DNA from: Rhodoferax sp.
GTDB taxonomy: Bacteria; Pseudomonadota; Gammaproteobacteria; Burkholderiales; Burkholderiaceae_C
DNA: 64,000 bases
Assembly (NCBI GenBank): GCA_029866205.1
Contig: JARWZT010000019.1
Coordinates: 62,001 to 126,000 of the forward strand
Direction of reading: 5' to 3'
Shown piece by piece: positions 1 through 7,499 of the stretch (within the stretch, counting starts at the first letter, position 1; each line of letters opens with the position of its first letter). Below the pieces are notes generated by a model. That model was not told the DNA's origin. It ran no database searches and worked only from the letters and a program-made list of their open reading frames with translations. A program made the position numbers and the translations under genes.

Positions 1-182
1 TAGACACCCTGTGCGATGCGTCCGACAGTGAAATCTCGCCCAAGGGGCAGTTTGTGTGCCTGTACGTGTGTCGCGACACGGATCACACCAAGGTGGCAGT
101 GGTCTACAGTAACTCGGGTTCGGGCCAGTGCCGCACGCCGGTGAAAAAGACGATCAAGCAAACCATCAAAGCTACGCCCTAA
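1..182 (+). CDS. 3' end of an unidentified protein (partial)
   Basis: The window opens inside a plus-strand reading frame that ends at a TAA at 180-182. About 59 codons are visible. They encode a polar, cysteine-containing segment (four Cys, including a VCLYVC stretch) and finish with a lysine-rich tail. No family is recognisable from this fragment. The paired cysteines would suit a secreted, disulfide-bonded protein, but no N-terminus is available to test that. Confidence 0.5.
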   Translation, partial: DTLCDASDSEISPKGQFVCLYVCRDTDHTKVAVVYSNSGSGQCRTPVKKTIKQTIKATP

Positions 183-236
183 GCGGGCCAAACCCCGGCA
201 AGGTCCGGTAGCTGACTCGACTTTCGTCAGGAGCGT

Positions 237-629
237 CTAGAGCGTGCGGGGCTCGCTGCGGACGCCCAGAACCTTCTTGGCCAATTCGTAATTGGCGTCA
301 GAGGTGTCAAGTTGCCAACCCGAAGTCAGCATGCGGTTCATGTACTGGCGGTTGTAGATAAACGGGAAAATCAGCTGCGAGAGCCCGGCGGACACCAGCG
401 TGATCACCAGGTGCAGTACGGCAGTGCCCAGTTCACCCCGGATCAAGGGCACAAACCAACCAAAAATCAGGTAAGTCCAGCTGTAACCGATGTAGCCGGT
501 TTTCACCAAACCCGAGTCCCCATGAACGATGCGCACCGGCTTTTGCAAGCCCAGCAACAGCACACCCGCGACAATGGGGCTTACCAAGATCACAAAAATA
601 AGCCAGTGGAACAGGGAAAATTCACCCAT
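237..629 (-). CDS. Small membrane protein of unknown function
   Basis: A 130-residue protein with hydrophobic segments at about residues 8-28, 48-62 and 68-92, so probably two or three transmembrane helices, followed by a polar C-terminal tail. A GGAGGCG-type ribosome-binding site precedes the ATG. The N-terminus (MGEFSLFHW) and the tail containing MLTSGWQ resemble small conserved proteobacterial membrane proteins of the TM2/DUF2628 kind, but no function can be assigned. It stands alone, between the edge gene and the decayed ATPase. Confidence 0.7.
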   Translation of the reverse strand: MGEFSLFHWLIFVILVSPIVAGVLLLGLQKPVRIVHGDSGLVKTGYIGYSWTYLIFGWFVPLIRGELGTAVLHLVITLVSAGLSQLIFPFIYNRQYMNRMLTSGWQLDTSDANYELAKKVLGVRSEPRTL

Positions 630-735
630 CTTCGCCTCCTAAGCGGTAACTGAATTCAGTATAGGCGGCCAAGTCAGGCCAAAGCCGTGTTCGCGCCGCC
701 CGCGGGGCGGAGGCAACACCACCGAGGGAATCCAC

Positions 736-1740
736 ATGAAGCGACGTGAAAGCCTGTTTGGGCAGGGTGCATTTGTACGCCGCTACCGCAGAAAAGCGCA
801 CTTTGAAAGCCAAAAGCTCCAGCAACTGCTGGGCGGTCACGGCGCAGCGTGGGTCCGCCGCATGGCGGTGGGCAAGTTACTCGTTCTAACGGCGGAAGAA
901 TCACCGCAGAACGCCTTGACCCGGATGGAGTCCGGCGCGGCAGGCCTGCACTCCCATGAGGCCGCCAAACGCCTTGCACGCTACGGCCCCAACGAGGTCG
1001 ACCACGAAAAACCGTTGCCCCACTGGCTGCACCTGTGGATTTGCTACAAAAATCCCTTTAACCTTTTGCTGACCGCGCTGGCAGCCTTGTCGTACAGCAC
1101 CGGAGACACCAAAGGCACCACGGTCATTGCAGTCATGGTCGTGTTGAGCACCAGTCTGCGCTTTGTGTAGGAAGGTCGCTCCAGACGCACTGCCGACAGC
1201 CTCAGGGCGATGGTGAGTAACACGGCCACGGTGATCCGTGCAGGGGTGGCAAGCGAGGTGCCGATCCGCGTTTTGGTTCCGGGCGATGTACTGGCACTGT
1301 CCGCCGGCGACATGATCGCAGCCGACTGCAGGGTAATAAGCGCCCGCAACCTGTTTGTAGCCCAATCCGCCCTGACGGGTGAGTCCAATCCGGTCGAAAA
1401 AACAAGCGATGCCCTGGCCCACACCAGCCACACAACGCCGCTGCAGTACAACAACCTTGCATTTCTCGGTACCAATGTCGTGTCGGGCACGGCCACCGCC
1501 TTGGTCGTCGCCACGGGGGGACGCACCTACTTTGGCACCCTGGCCGCCAGCGCGAGCGCCACCGACGACACCCCCAACGCCTTTCAAAGCGGGGTCAACA
1601 GTGTGAGCTGGCTGTTGATTCGCTTTGCGCTGGTGATGGTGCCGCTTGTGCTTCTGGTAAACGGATTCAGCAAGGGGGACTGGCCGCAGGCGTTTTTGTT
1701 TGCGCTGTCGGTGGCCGTGGGGCTGACCCCAGAGAAAGTG
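736..1740 (+). pseudogene. Truncated mgtA-like P-type Mg2+ ATPase remnant
   Basis: The frame from 736 reads like the N-terminal third of an MgtA/MgtB P3B magnesium-importing ATPase: the NPFNLLL first membrane region, an RF-x-EGRS linker, SNTATV, the PGD actuator region, the LTGES actuator loop and then AVGLTPE, the start of the M4 motif. An in-frame TAG at 1168-1170 sits where the family has a glutamine or tryptophan just before EGRS, and the frame stays open afterwards. Homology stops abruptly after GLTPE at about 1730-1740, so the DKTGT phosphorylation site, nucleotide-binding domain and M5-M10 are missing. The family is about 900 residues and only about 335 codons remain. It cannot encode a working pump. 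Confidence 0.85.
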
Positions 1741-1741
1741 C

Positions 1742-1919
1742 CGCCTACCAGGTACTTGGGCTCTGATGCGTCACCGCTGTCAAAGTCACGCTGACCCCCG
1801 CATGAGGCAAACAATGCGAGCGAAGGAAAAAGCAAGCAACCAAGCACCATTCGGAAGAAACGAATTTTTATGCACTTTGCCTTGTTAGTGTTCACAACAT
1901 TTTGGGGAAATTTGCACAT
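1742..1919 (-). pseudogene. 5' remnant of a lipoprotein gene
   Basis: On the minus strand an ATG at 1919 opens a frame with basic residues, a hydrophobic stretch and a lipobox-like LFASCGG. A short polar linker and YLVGGTFSG follow, which is close to the YLVGGTVSGL start common in secreted betaproteobacterial repeat proteins. At about 1740 the frame runs into sequence antisense to the mgtA remnant and loses that character. This looks like the first 50-60 codons of a lipoprotein gene cut off at the same junction that truncated mgtA. An internal ATG at 1850 is an alternative start. Confidence 0.5.
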
Positions 1920-1976
1920 TTTTTCTCTTTTTACTGAAATATCGAAGGGTGTCCTTTAAGCATATGCATCGTCGCT

Positions 1977-2155
1977 TCACGCCGCCCGGCGGATCATGGG
2001 CAAAGCTGACCTGTCCTTCACGGAACCAGCCGAGTTATCACCCTCCAGCTTGCCCAAAATCACATTCCCACGCGCTGCCGAATCGGTATCACCAAAGTGC
2101 TGCAAAGCCACCAAGGGGGTTTGCCGATGGCATCTTCAATGGTTGGATAAATCAT
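1977..2155 (-). pseudogene. Frameshifted 5' fragment of a second cysM
   Basis: Minus-strand translation gives M-I-YPTIEDAIGK and, after a one-base frame change, PLVALQHFGD followed by VILGKLEGDNSAGSVKDRSA. The intact CysM in this window has YPTLEDAIGKTPLVALQRIG and VVLGKLEGNNPAGSVKDRPA. The frameshift is explained by loss of one A in the AAAACCCC run of the intact gene, leaving AAACCCC. Similarity ends near codon 60 and a TGA follows at 1977-1979. Both copies also share TATGGCACATTA just upstream of the ATG. Residue-level divergence shows an old paralog or transferred copy, not a recent duplication. Confidence 0.85.
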
Positions 2156-2194
2156 CCCAATAATGTGCCATAATTTGTAACTTCGCAAATACCC

Positions 2195-2279
2195 GCCCGG
2201 GTGGTGAAATTGGTAGACTCAGGGGACTCAAAATCCCCCGCCGCAAGGCGTGCCGGTTCGAGTCCGGCCCCGGGCACCA
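2195..2279 (+). tRNA. tRNA-Leu (anticodon CAA)
   Basis: An 85-nt class II tRNA. The acceptor stem GCCCGGG (2195-2201) pairs with CCCGGGC (2269-2275), followed by discriminator A and an encoded CCA (2277-2279). The anticodon stem GGGGA/TCCCC (2222-2226/2234-2238) encloses loop CTCAAAA with anticodon CAA at 2229-2231, which reads UUG. A long variable arm (CGCC-GCAA-GGCG) and a TTCGAGT T-loop are present. A CATAAT about 20 bases upstream (2169-2174) may be the -10 element. Confidence 0.97.
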
Positions 2280-2284
2280 CTGAC

Positions 2285-2318
2285 AAAGCCGCATTGTTTT
2301 ACGACAATGCGGCTTTTT
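2285..2318 (+). terminator. Rho-independent terminator after tRNA-Leu
   Basis: A 12-bp stem, AAAGCCGCATTG (2285-2296) and CAATGCGGCTTT (2305-2316), closes an 8-nt loop and runs into a T tract (2314-2318). It lies five bases after the tRNA CCA end and should terminate the tRNA transcript. Confidence 0.92.
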
Positions 2319-2417
2319 CTTTGCCCTGCGGTCGGCAGCACCTCTCCGGGTGGCCCGCCCCCGGAAGAGGATAAGTTGCGTAAACTCCTGTGACCACCAT
2401 CCCTTTTTTGACCTTCC

Positions 2418-2933
2418 ATGAACGCTGTCTCAACCGCCGAAGCCGACTCCATCCATGCGCAAGACGCTACTTACCAATGGTCGGACAGCTTGCTCACCGG
2501 TGACGCCCGCATGGACGAGACGCACCGGGAGTTTGCCGATCAGCTCGGCGCGTTGCTCGCCACGCCAGTGTCAGAGCAGTTACCGCTATACCAAGAATTT
2601 ATTGCCCATACCGTAGCCCATTTTGCTCAAGAAGACCGTTGGATGCAGGCCACGGGCTTCACCGCCAGCAATTGCCACACCGACCAGCACGCCATGATCC
2701 TTGAGACCATGCAAGCGGTGGTACAGCACTACCAAAAAGGCGAGGCGGACATCATCAACCGCATGGGTGAGGCGCTGGCCGAGTGGTTTGATCAACACGC
2801 AACCAGTATGGACGCCGGCTTGGCCCAGCACCTGCAGTCGGTCGGGTTTGACAGCGCCACAGAAACCCTGGCCAACCCGGCCGCTGTTCGTAACGTAACG
2901 GTCTCGGGCTGCGGAAGTGTTAGCCACGGCTAG
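2418..2933 (+). CDS. Bacteriohemerythrin
   Basis: A 171-residue single-domain hemerythrin that binds O2, or senses O2 or iron, through a non-heme di-iron centre. The full ligand set of the family is visible: His36 (MDETHREF), His68 and Glu72 (HFAQE), His87 and His91 (HTDQH), His127 and Asp132 (HATSMD). There is no signal peptide, so it is cytoplasmic. A C-terminal tail of about 25 residues after the helical bundle contains a GCG motif of unknown purpose. It is monocistronic, between the tRNA terminator and the lactate dehydrogenase gene. Confidence 0.9.
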   Translation: MNAVSTAEADSIHAQDATYQWSDSLLTGDARMDETHREFADQLGALLATPVSEQLPLYQEFIAHTVAHFAQEDRWMQATGFTASNCHTDQHAMILETMQAVVQHYQKGEADIINRMGEALAEWFDQHATSMDAGLAQHLQSVGFDSATETLANPAAVRNVTVSGCGSVSHG

Positions 2934-3050
2934 ACGTTTCACCGCGTGGCAAAGCAATAAATTTCAGGCTGGGATTGTCGGGTTTCACGCCGCCCCCACC
3001 GAGGGGCGCGCTACCATGCTCTTTTTGACAATCCTAAGCGAGATACCTCC

Positions 3051-4202
3051 ATGGCTGTGATCACCAATATTGAAGACTTGCGCGTTTTGGCCGAAAAACG
3101 GGTGCCCCGCATGTTTTACGACTACGCCGACTCCGGCAGCTGGACCGAGGGTACTTACCGCGCCAATTCACAAGACTTCCAGAAAATCAAGCTGCGCCAG
3201 CGGGTTGCAGTCAACATGGAAAACCGCAGCCTTGCCACCACCATGGTCGGCACCAAAGTCAAGATGCCCGTGGCAATCGCGCCTGTGGGCCTGACCGGTA
3301 TGCAATGCGCCGATGGTGAGATCAAGGCCGCCAAGGCAGCAGAAAAGTTTGGCATCCCCTTCATTCTTTCCACCATGAGCATTTGCTCGATTGAAGACGT
3401 AGCCGCCCACACCCAGTCCCCCTTTTGGTACCAGCTCTACATGATGCGCGACCGCCAAGCCATGGTGGACATGATTGAGCGAACCCGCAAGGCGGGCTGC
3501 AGTGCACTGGTGCTGACACTGGATTTGCAGGTGATCGGCCAGCGCCACAAAGACCTGAAAAATGGCCTGACCGCCCCACCCAGTCCGACCCTTACCAACA
3601 TTCTCAATCTGATGACCAAGCCGCGGTGGTGCTGGGGCATGGCGGGTACGCGTCGCCACACCTTTGGCAATCTGGTCGGACACGTGAAGGGCGTGAGCAA
3701 TATGCGTTCGCTGGCGTCGTGGACGAATGAGCAGTTTGACCCCCGTCTGTCGTGGGCCGATGTGGCCTGGGTCAAGCAGCAATGGGGCGGCAAGCTCATC
3801 CTCAAAGGTATCCAGGACGTGGAAGACGCCAAACTGGCGGTGCAAAGCGGTGCCGACGCCATCGTGGTGAGCAACCACGGGGGAAGGCAACTCGATGGTG
3901 CGCAGTCCAGTATTGAGGCCCTGCCCGCCATTGTGGGGGCCGTAGGCTCCCAGATCGAGGTGTGGATGGACGGCGGCATCCGCTCTGGCCAAGACGTGCT
4001 CAAGGCCTGGGCCTTGGGTGCGCGCGGTACGCTGATTGGCCGCGCCATGGTCTACGGCCTTGGCGCCATGGGCCAGGCGGGTGTCACCAAAGCGCTCGAG
4101 ATCATTCACAAAGAACTCGACATCACCATGGCGTTTTGTGGGCGCACCGATATACAGACGGTGGACAAAAGCATTTTGCTGCCCGGCACCTTTCCGGTCT
4201 AG
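3051..4202 (+). CDS. lldD: FMN-dependent L-lactate dehydrogenase / alpha-hydroxy-acid oxidase
   Basis: A 383-residue TIM-barrel flavoenzyme of the LldD/glycolate-oxidase family, which oxidises L-2-hydroxy acids such as lactate to 2-keto acids and passes electrons to FMN. The substrate and FMN region FYDYADSGSWTEGTYRAN (22-39), Lys252 in LILKGI, the signature SNHGGRQLDG with catalytic His276, and the FMN phosphate-binding DGGIRSG are present. Length matches family members (about 380). It is first in a run with dinB 23 bases downstream. Substrate could be lactate or another 2-hydroxy acid; the family call is firm and exact specificity is inferred. Confidence 0.85.
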   Translation: MAVITNIEDLRVLAEKRVPRMFYDYADSGSWTEGTYRANSQDFQKIKLRQRVAVNMENRSLATTMVGTKVKMPVAIAPVGLTGMQCADGEIKAAKAAEKFGIPFILSTMSICSIEDVAAHTQSPFWYQLYMMRDRQAMVDMIERTRKAGCSALVLTLDLQVIGQRHKDLKNGLTAPPSPTLTNILNLMTKPRWCWGMAGTRRHTFGNLVGHVKGVSNMRSLASWTNEQFDPRLSWADVAWVKQQWGGKLILKGIQDVEDAKLAVQSGADAIVVSNHGGRQLDGAQSSIEALPAIVGAVGSQIEVWMDGGIRSGQDVLKAWALGARGTLIGRAMVYGLGAMGQAGVTKALEIIHKELDITMAFCGRTDIQTVDKSILLPGTFPV

Positions 4203-4225
4203 GTTCGGGGTGCGGGGCGAGCAGC

Positions 4226-5473
4226 GTGCAGTCGGAGCCGATTCGTCGCATCGCGCACCTGGACATGGATGCGTTTTACGCGTCCGTGGAGTTGCTGCGC
4301 TACCCCCAGCTCAAGGGCTTGCCGGTCGTCATCGGCGGTGGCAGGCGCCAAGAAGACGACCTACTCGGCCGACTGGCACAGGCCTATCCCGACCAAAGCT
4401 GGACCCAAAACGACCTGGCCGCCATTCCTTTGGACTTTTTCCCGAGGCTGGCGGGCTACACCGGACGCGGCGTCATTACCACCGCCACCTATGCCGCCCG
4501 CCAGTTTGGCGTGGGCTCAGCCATGGGGCTCATGAAGGCAGCCAAGCTCTGCCCCCAGGCCGTATTGCTGCCGGTTGACTTTGCGCAGTACCGGCACTAT
4601 TCGCAGCGCTTCAAGTCCATCATTGCCGACATCGCGCCCGTCATGGAAAACCGGGGGGTGGACGAGGTGTACATCGACTTTACCGAGGTCCCAGGCGGAC
4701 AACGTGAGGGCGGACGGGTACTGGCGCGGCTGATTCAGAAAGCAATTTATGACGACACCGGCCTGACCTGTTCGGTCGGTGTGGCGCCCAATAAGCTGCT
4801 TGCCAAGATGGCCAGTGAGTTCAACAAACCCAACGGCATCTCGGTGGTGCTGGAAGAAGACCTGCAACCCATGGTGTGGCCGCTGGCCTGCCGCAAGATC
4901 AACGGCGTCGGCCCCAAGTCCGACGAAAAGTTACAAGCCCACGGCATTCACACCATCGGACAACTCGCCGCGCGCGACGTCGCCTGGCTGATCGCCACTT
5001 TTGGGGGCAAGACCGGTGCCTGGCTGCACGACGCGGCCTGGGGGCGCGACGACCGTCCTGTGGTCACCAGCAGTGAGCCGGTCAGCATGAGCCGCGAAAC
5101 CACGTTTGACCGCGACCTGCACGCCGTGCGCGACCGCACCGAGCTCGGTTCGGTGTTCACGCGCCTGTGCGAACAAGTGGCTGCGGACCTGCAGCGCAAG
5201 GGCTATGTGGGAAAAACCATTGGCATAAAACTGCGTTTTGACGATTTTTCAACCCTGACCCGAGACCACACCCTGCCCCACTACACCGACGACGCTGCGG
5301 CTATCCGCGCAGCCGCCGGTCAGTGCCTCAAGCGTGCACCACTGAGCAAGCGCTTGCGTCTCTTGGGCGTCAGGGTGGGCTCGCTGCTGGCCGCGCAAGA
5401 CGCTAAGCTACTTTCCAAACCAAAGGAGACCCTGCCCCATGAGCCCAATGCACTGCTTTTCCCTGACGACTGA
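4226..5473 (+). CDS. dinB: DNA polymerase IV (Y-family)
   Basis: A 415-residue error-prone translesion polymerase. Metal-binding carboxylates are Asp13 (HLDMDAFYASVE) and Asp146-Glu147 (GVDEVYID); the helix-hairpin-helix (KINGVGPKS) and little-finger domains follow. The GTG at 4226 is chosen because it places the LDMDAF motif at the usual N-terminal distance; the open frame upstream is antisense or shadow of lldD. An insertion of about 40 residues (40-80) sits between the VIGGG strand and GVITTATY, where E. coli Pol IV has only a few residues. The last 35 bases overlap the next gene. Confidence 0.92.
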   Translation: MQSEPIRRIAHLDMDAFYASVELLRYPQLKGLPVVIGGGRRQEDDLLGRLAQAYPDQSWTQNDLAAIPLDFFPRLAGYTGRGVITTATYAARQFGVGSAMGLMKAAKLCPQAVLLPVDFAQYRHYSQRFKSIIADIAPVMENRGVDEVYIDFTEVPGGQREGGRVLARLIQKAIYDDTGLTCSVGVAPNKLLAKMASEFNKPNGISVVLEEDLQPMVWPLACRKINGVGPKSDEKLQAHGIHTIGQLAARDVAWLIATFGGKTGAWLHDAAWGRDDRPVVTSSEPVSMSRETTFDRDLHAVRDRTELGSVFTRLCEQVAADLQRKGYVGKTIGIKLRFDDFSTLTRDHTLPHYTDDAAAIRAAAGQCLKRAPLSKRLRLLGVRVGSLLAAQDAKLLSKPKETLPHEPNALLFPDD

Positions 5474-6281
5474 AGACCATATCGCCCACTTGGTGCTGCG
5501 CCAGCCCGACACCCTCAACACCATGGGCCCGGTGTTTTGGCGTGAGCTGGACAGTGTGCTCACCCAGCTGCACCAAGGCAACGAGGCGCGGGTGCTGGTC
5601 ATCAGCAGCACCGGCAAACACTTCAGCGCAGGCATGGCGCTGGAGACCTTTGCGGGCGCCATCCAGATGGACGACCAAAGCCCCGAGGGGCGCGCCGCCA
5701 TGTTCGACTCCCTCACCGAAATGCAGGCCACGTTCACCAAGCTCGAAAAGTTGCGTATTCCGGTCATCGCCGCCCTGCAGGGTGGCTGCATTGGCGGCGC
5801 GGTGGACATGGTCACGGCGTGCTGTGTGCGCTATGCCTCGGCGGAGGCGTTTTTCTGCATCCAGGAGATCAACATTGGTATGGTGGCCGACGTAGGCACG
5901 CTGCAGCGCCTGCCCAAGCTGATTCCACTGGCGGTCGTCAAAGAGCTGGCTTACACCGGTCGGCGCTTGGGTGCCGAGCAGGCGCTGCACTATGGCCTGG
6001 TCAATGCCGTTTTGCCCACGCCCGAGGCCGCCCTCGCAGCCGCCATGCAGTGCGCCCGCGAAATCGCCAGCAAGCCACCCATTGCCATTTGGGGCACCAA
6101 GCAGGCCGTTCATTACGCGCGCGACCACACGGTGGACGAGTCCCTTTCACAAATGGGTTGGCTGCAGGCAGCCATCTGGAGCAACCGCCACGTGGCCGAA
6201 GCGGTCACCGCCATGAAGGCCAAGCGGGGCGGAGACTACCCACCGCTGGCCGCCCTGACCTCGTTTCAGGAACTGGGCTAA
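5439..6281 (+). CDS. Enoyl-CoA hydratase/isomerase (dienoyl-CoA isomerase-like)
   Basis: A 280-residue crotonase-fold enzyme acting on acyl-CoA thioesters. An oxyanion-hole segment (HFSAGMALETF) and a GGCIGGAVDMV loop are visible. QEINIGMVADVGTLQRLPK carries both the Glu and Asp positions used by delta(3,5)-delta(2,4)-dienoyl-CoA isomerases (ECH1-type) to shift double bonds of polyunsaturated acyl-CoAs, which favours that activity over plain hydration. An AAAGGAG ribosome-binding site lies inside the end of dinB, 35 bases before dinB stops. The 3' end overlaps the convergent HD-domain gene by 4 bases. Confidence 0.85.
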   Translation: MSPMHCFSLTTEDHIAHLVLRQPDTLNTMGPVFWRELDSVLTQLHQGNEARVLVISSTGKHFSAGMALETFAGAIQMDDQSPEGRAAMFDSLTEMQATFTKLEKLRIPVIAALQGGCIGGAVDMVTACCVRYASAEAFFCIQEINIGMVADVGTLQRLPKLIPLAVVKELAYTGRRLGAEQALHYGLVNAVLPTPEAALAAAMQCAREIASKPPIAIWGTKQAVHYARDHTVDESLSQMGWLQAAIWSNRHVAEAVTAMKAKRGGDYPPLAALTSFQELG

Positions 6282-7132
6282 AGGCTTGCGAGCTGGGCAC
6301 GAACCTTTTCAGCGGCCCCCAGCACACCGGCGGAATAGCTGCTGAACTGGATGCTTTCCAAAAAAGCACGGCGTCCCTGGGGCGTGGCCACGGAGCGGTG
6401 CGCCGGAAACTGAATCCGCTCCCACTCGTCTGCCAGCGCACGGCTCAGATCTGGACCAAATTCGGCACTGGCGCTGGTCATGATGTCTGCCTCGTTCAGC
6501 AGCACCGTGGCCCAGTCGGTATTCCATGCGAAGGCCTGGCCCGCAACGCGCTGGTGGTTGTCCGCCACCGCAGAAAAATCCGAACGCAAGATCACCGCTT
6601 CAATGCGATCGATCCACGGCGTCGGAACACCGCACTGCGCGAGATGGGGCTGCAAGGCATTGAAGGAGTGGCGCTCAATCTCAGCCGCCACCGTATTGAC
6701 GCGCCCCGGATGGTGCAGGTCATGGGCTACGGCAATCAACAACATCGCGGCCTTCCAGGCAGGATCATGCAGGCCGGTGTGTGCGCTCTCGATCGAAACC
6801 TGCAGAGCGAGGGTGGTCAGTGAATCGGAAAAATGCAGTCGATTGTGGTATCTGGGCTCACGAAAGTGCGCACTCTGGCCCTGGCTCTGGTGTTGGCTGC
6901 ATTCGGCCTCGATGCGATCCGCCACCTGCTGCGCGGCAGCCAACAGGCGTGCGCTGACGTCGGTCTGGGCTTCGCTTTTCAAGTCGAGAAAACGGGAACA
7001 GGCGTCCACTACAAAGCCCAGGCCAACCCACTGCGCGCCCCACGATTGACGCAAAAATCGCAGCGATGCATCCAAACACGCCGACGCATTGCCCGCCTGT
7101 TTGCTCAAAAAGATGGGGTTGACAGTCACCAC
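6278..7132 (-). CDS. HD-domain cyclic-nucleotide phosphodiesterase-like protein
   Basis: A 284-residue protein whose metal-binding pattern resembles class I cyclic-nucleotide phosphodiesterases: YHNRLHFSD (95-103), AHDLHHPGRVN (136-146), and a later acidic NEADIMT. In the PDE/HD superfamily these His and Asp residues hold two divalent metals that hydrolyse phosphodiesters. The start is a GTG at 7132, 12 bases after the upstream cyclic-nucleotide-binding gene. It is last in a three-gene minus-strand set with two cNMP-binding proteins, so degradation of cAMP or cGMP is a natural inference. No cyclase is nearby. Confidence 0.75.
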   Translation of the reverse strand: MVTVNPIFLSKQAGNASACLDASLRFLRQSWGAQWVGLGFVVDACSRFLDLKSEAQTDVSARLLAAAQQVADRIEAECSQHQSQGQSAHFREPRYHNRLHFSDSLTTLALQVSIESAHTGLHDPAWKAAMLLIAVAHDLHHPGRVNTVAAEIERHSFNALQPHLAQCGVPTPWIDRIEAVILRSDFSAVADNHQRVAGQAFAWNTDWATVLLNEADIMTSASAEFGPDLSRALADEWERIQFPAHRSVATPQGRRAFLESIQFSSYSAGVLGAAEKVRAQLASL

Positions 7133-7144
7133 GGCGCCGACACT

Positions 7145-7489
7145 TCAACCATGGCGCATGGTGTTTTGCATGCTTTGCTGAAGCAAAAGCGCTTCGACGA
7201 TCGTGACCAGCAGGGGCGAATAGGTTTGCAGCATCTCACAGGCCTCTGTGGCGCCCATCAGCGTACAACTCACCGCCCCCTTGGCACGCACGGTCGCAGA
7301 ACGTATGCCACCCTGCAAAATCGCCGCTTCTCCAAAAGTCTGGCCTTGCGTCACCTCGGCAAAGACGGCACCTTGGGCATTGAGCATTTCAACGGTACCG
7401 GCCTGGATGAAATACAGATGGTGGGCAACATCACCCGCGCTGAAGATCAGCGCGCCGTCCTCAAAAGACCGGGTTATAAAGTTGCTCAC
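7145..7489 (-). CDS. Cyclic-nucleotide-binding-domain protein, canonical cassette
   Basis: A 114-residue protein that is essentially one CRP-type cNMP-binding beta barrel without a DNA-binding helix-turn-helix. The phosphate-binding cassette is well formed: FGEAAIL followed by RSATVRA supplies Glu54 and Arg64-Ser65-Ala66, the residues that contact the cyclic phosphate and ribose in CRP and PKA. GTG at 7489 is preferred because the upstream stop at 7500-7502 is 10 bases away and carries AGGA. Sequence before the GTG in this frame (RLEGFH) still looks protein-like, so a frameshift splitting one two-domain protein is possible. Confidence 0.75.
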   Translation of the reverse strand: MSNFITRSFEDGALIFSAGDVAHHLYFIQAGTVEMLNAQGAVFAEVTQGQTFGEAAILQGGIRSATVRAKGAVSCTLMGATEACEMLQTYSPLLVTIVEALLLQQSMQNTMRHG

Positions 7490-7499
7490 ATGGAATCCT

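Noticed and set aside
736-2279. Intact genomic island at tRNA-Leu
   Set aside because: No integrase, transposase, or repeated tRNA end was found in the window, so only a scar can be claimed.
2228-2452. Small minus-strand open frame over the tRNA-Leu and its terminator
   Set aside because: It would be translated across a tRNA gene and an intrinsic terminator and has no coding character.
3962-4225. 88-codon N-terminal extension of DinB
   Set aside because: This part overlaps the 3' end of lldD in another frame, and the LDMDAF catalytic motif should be near the N-terminus, so GTG 4226 was chosen.
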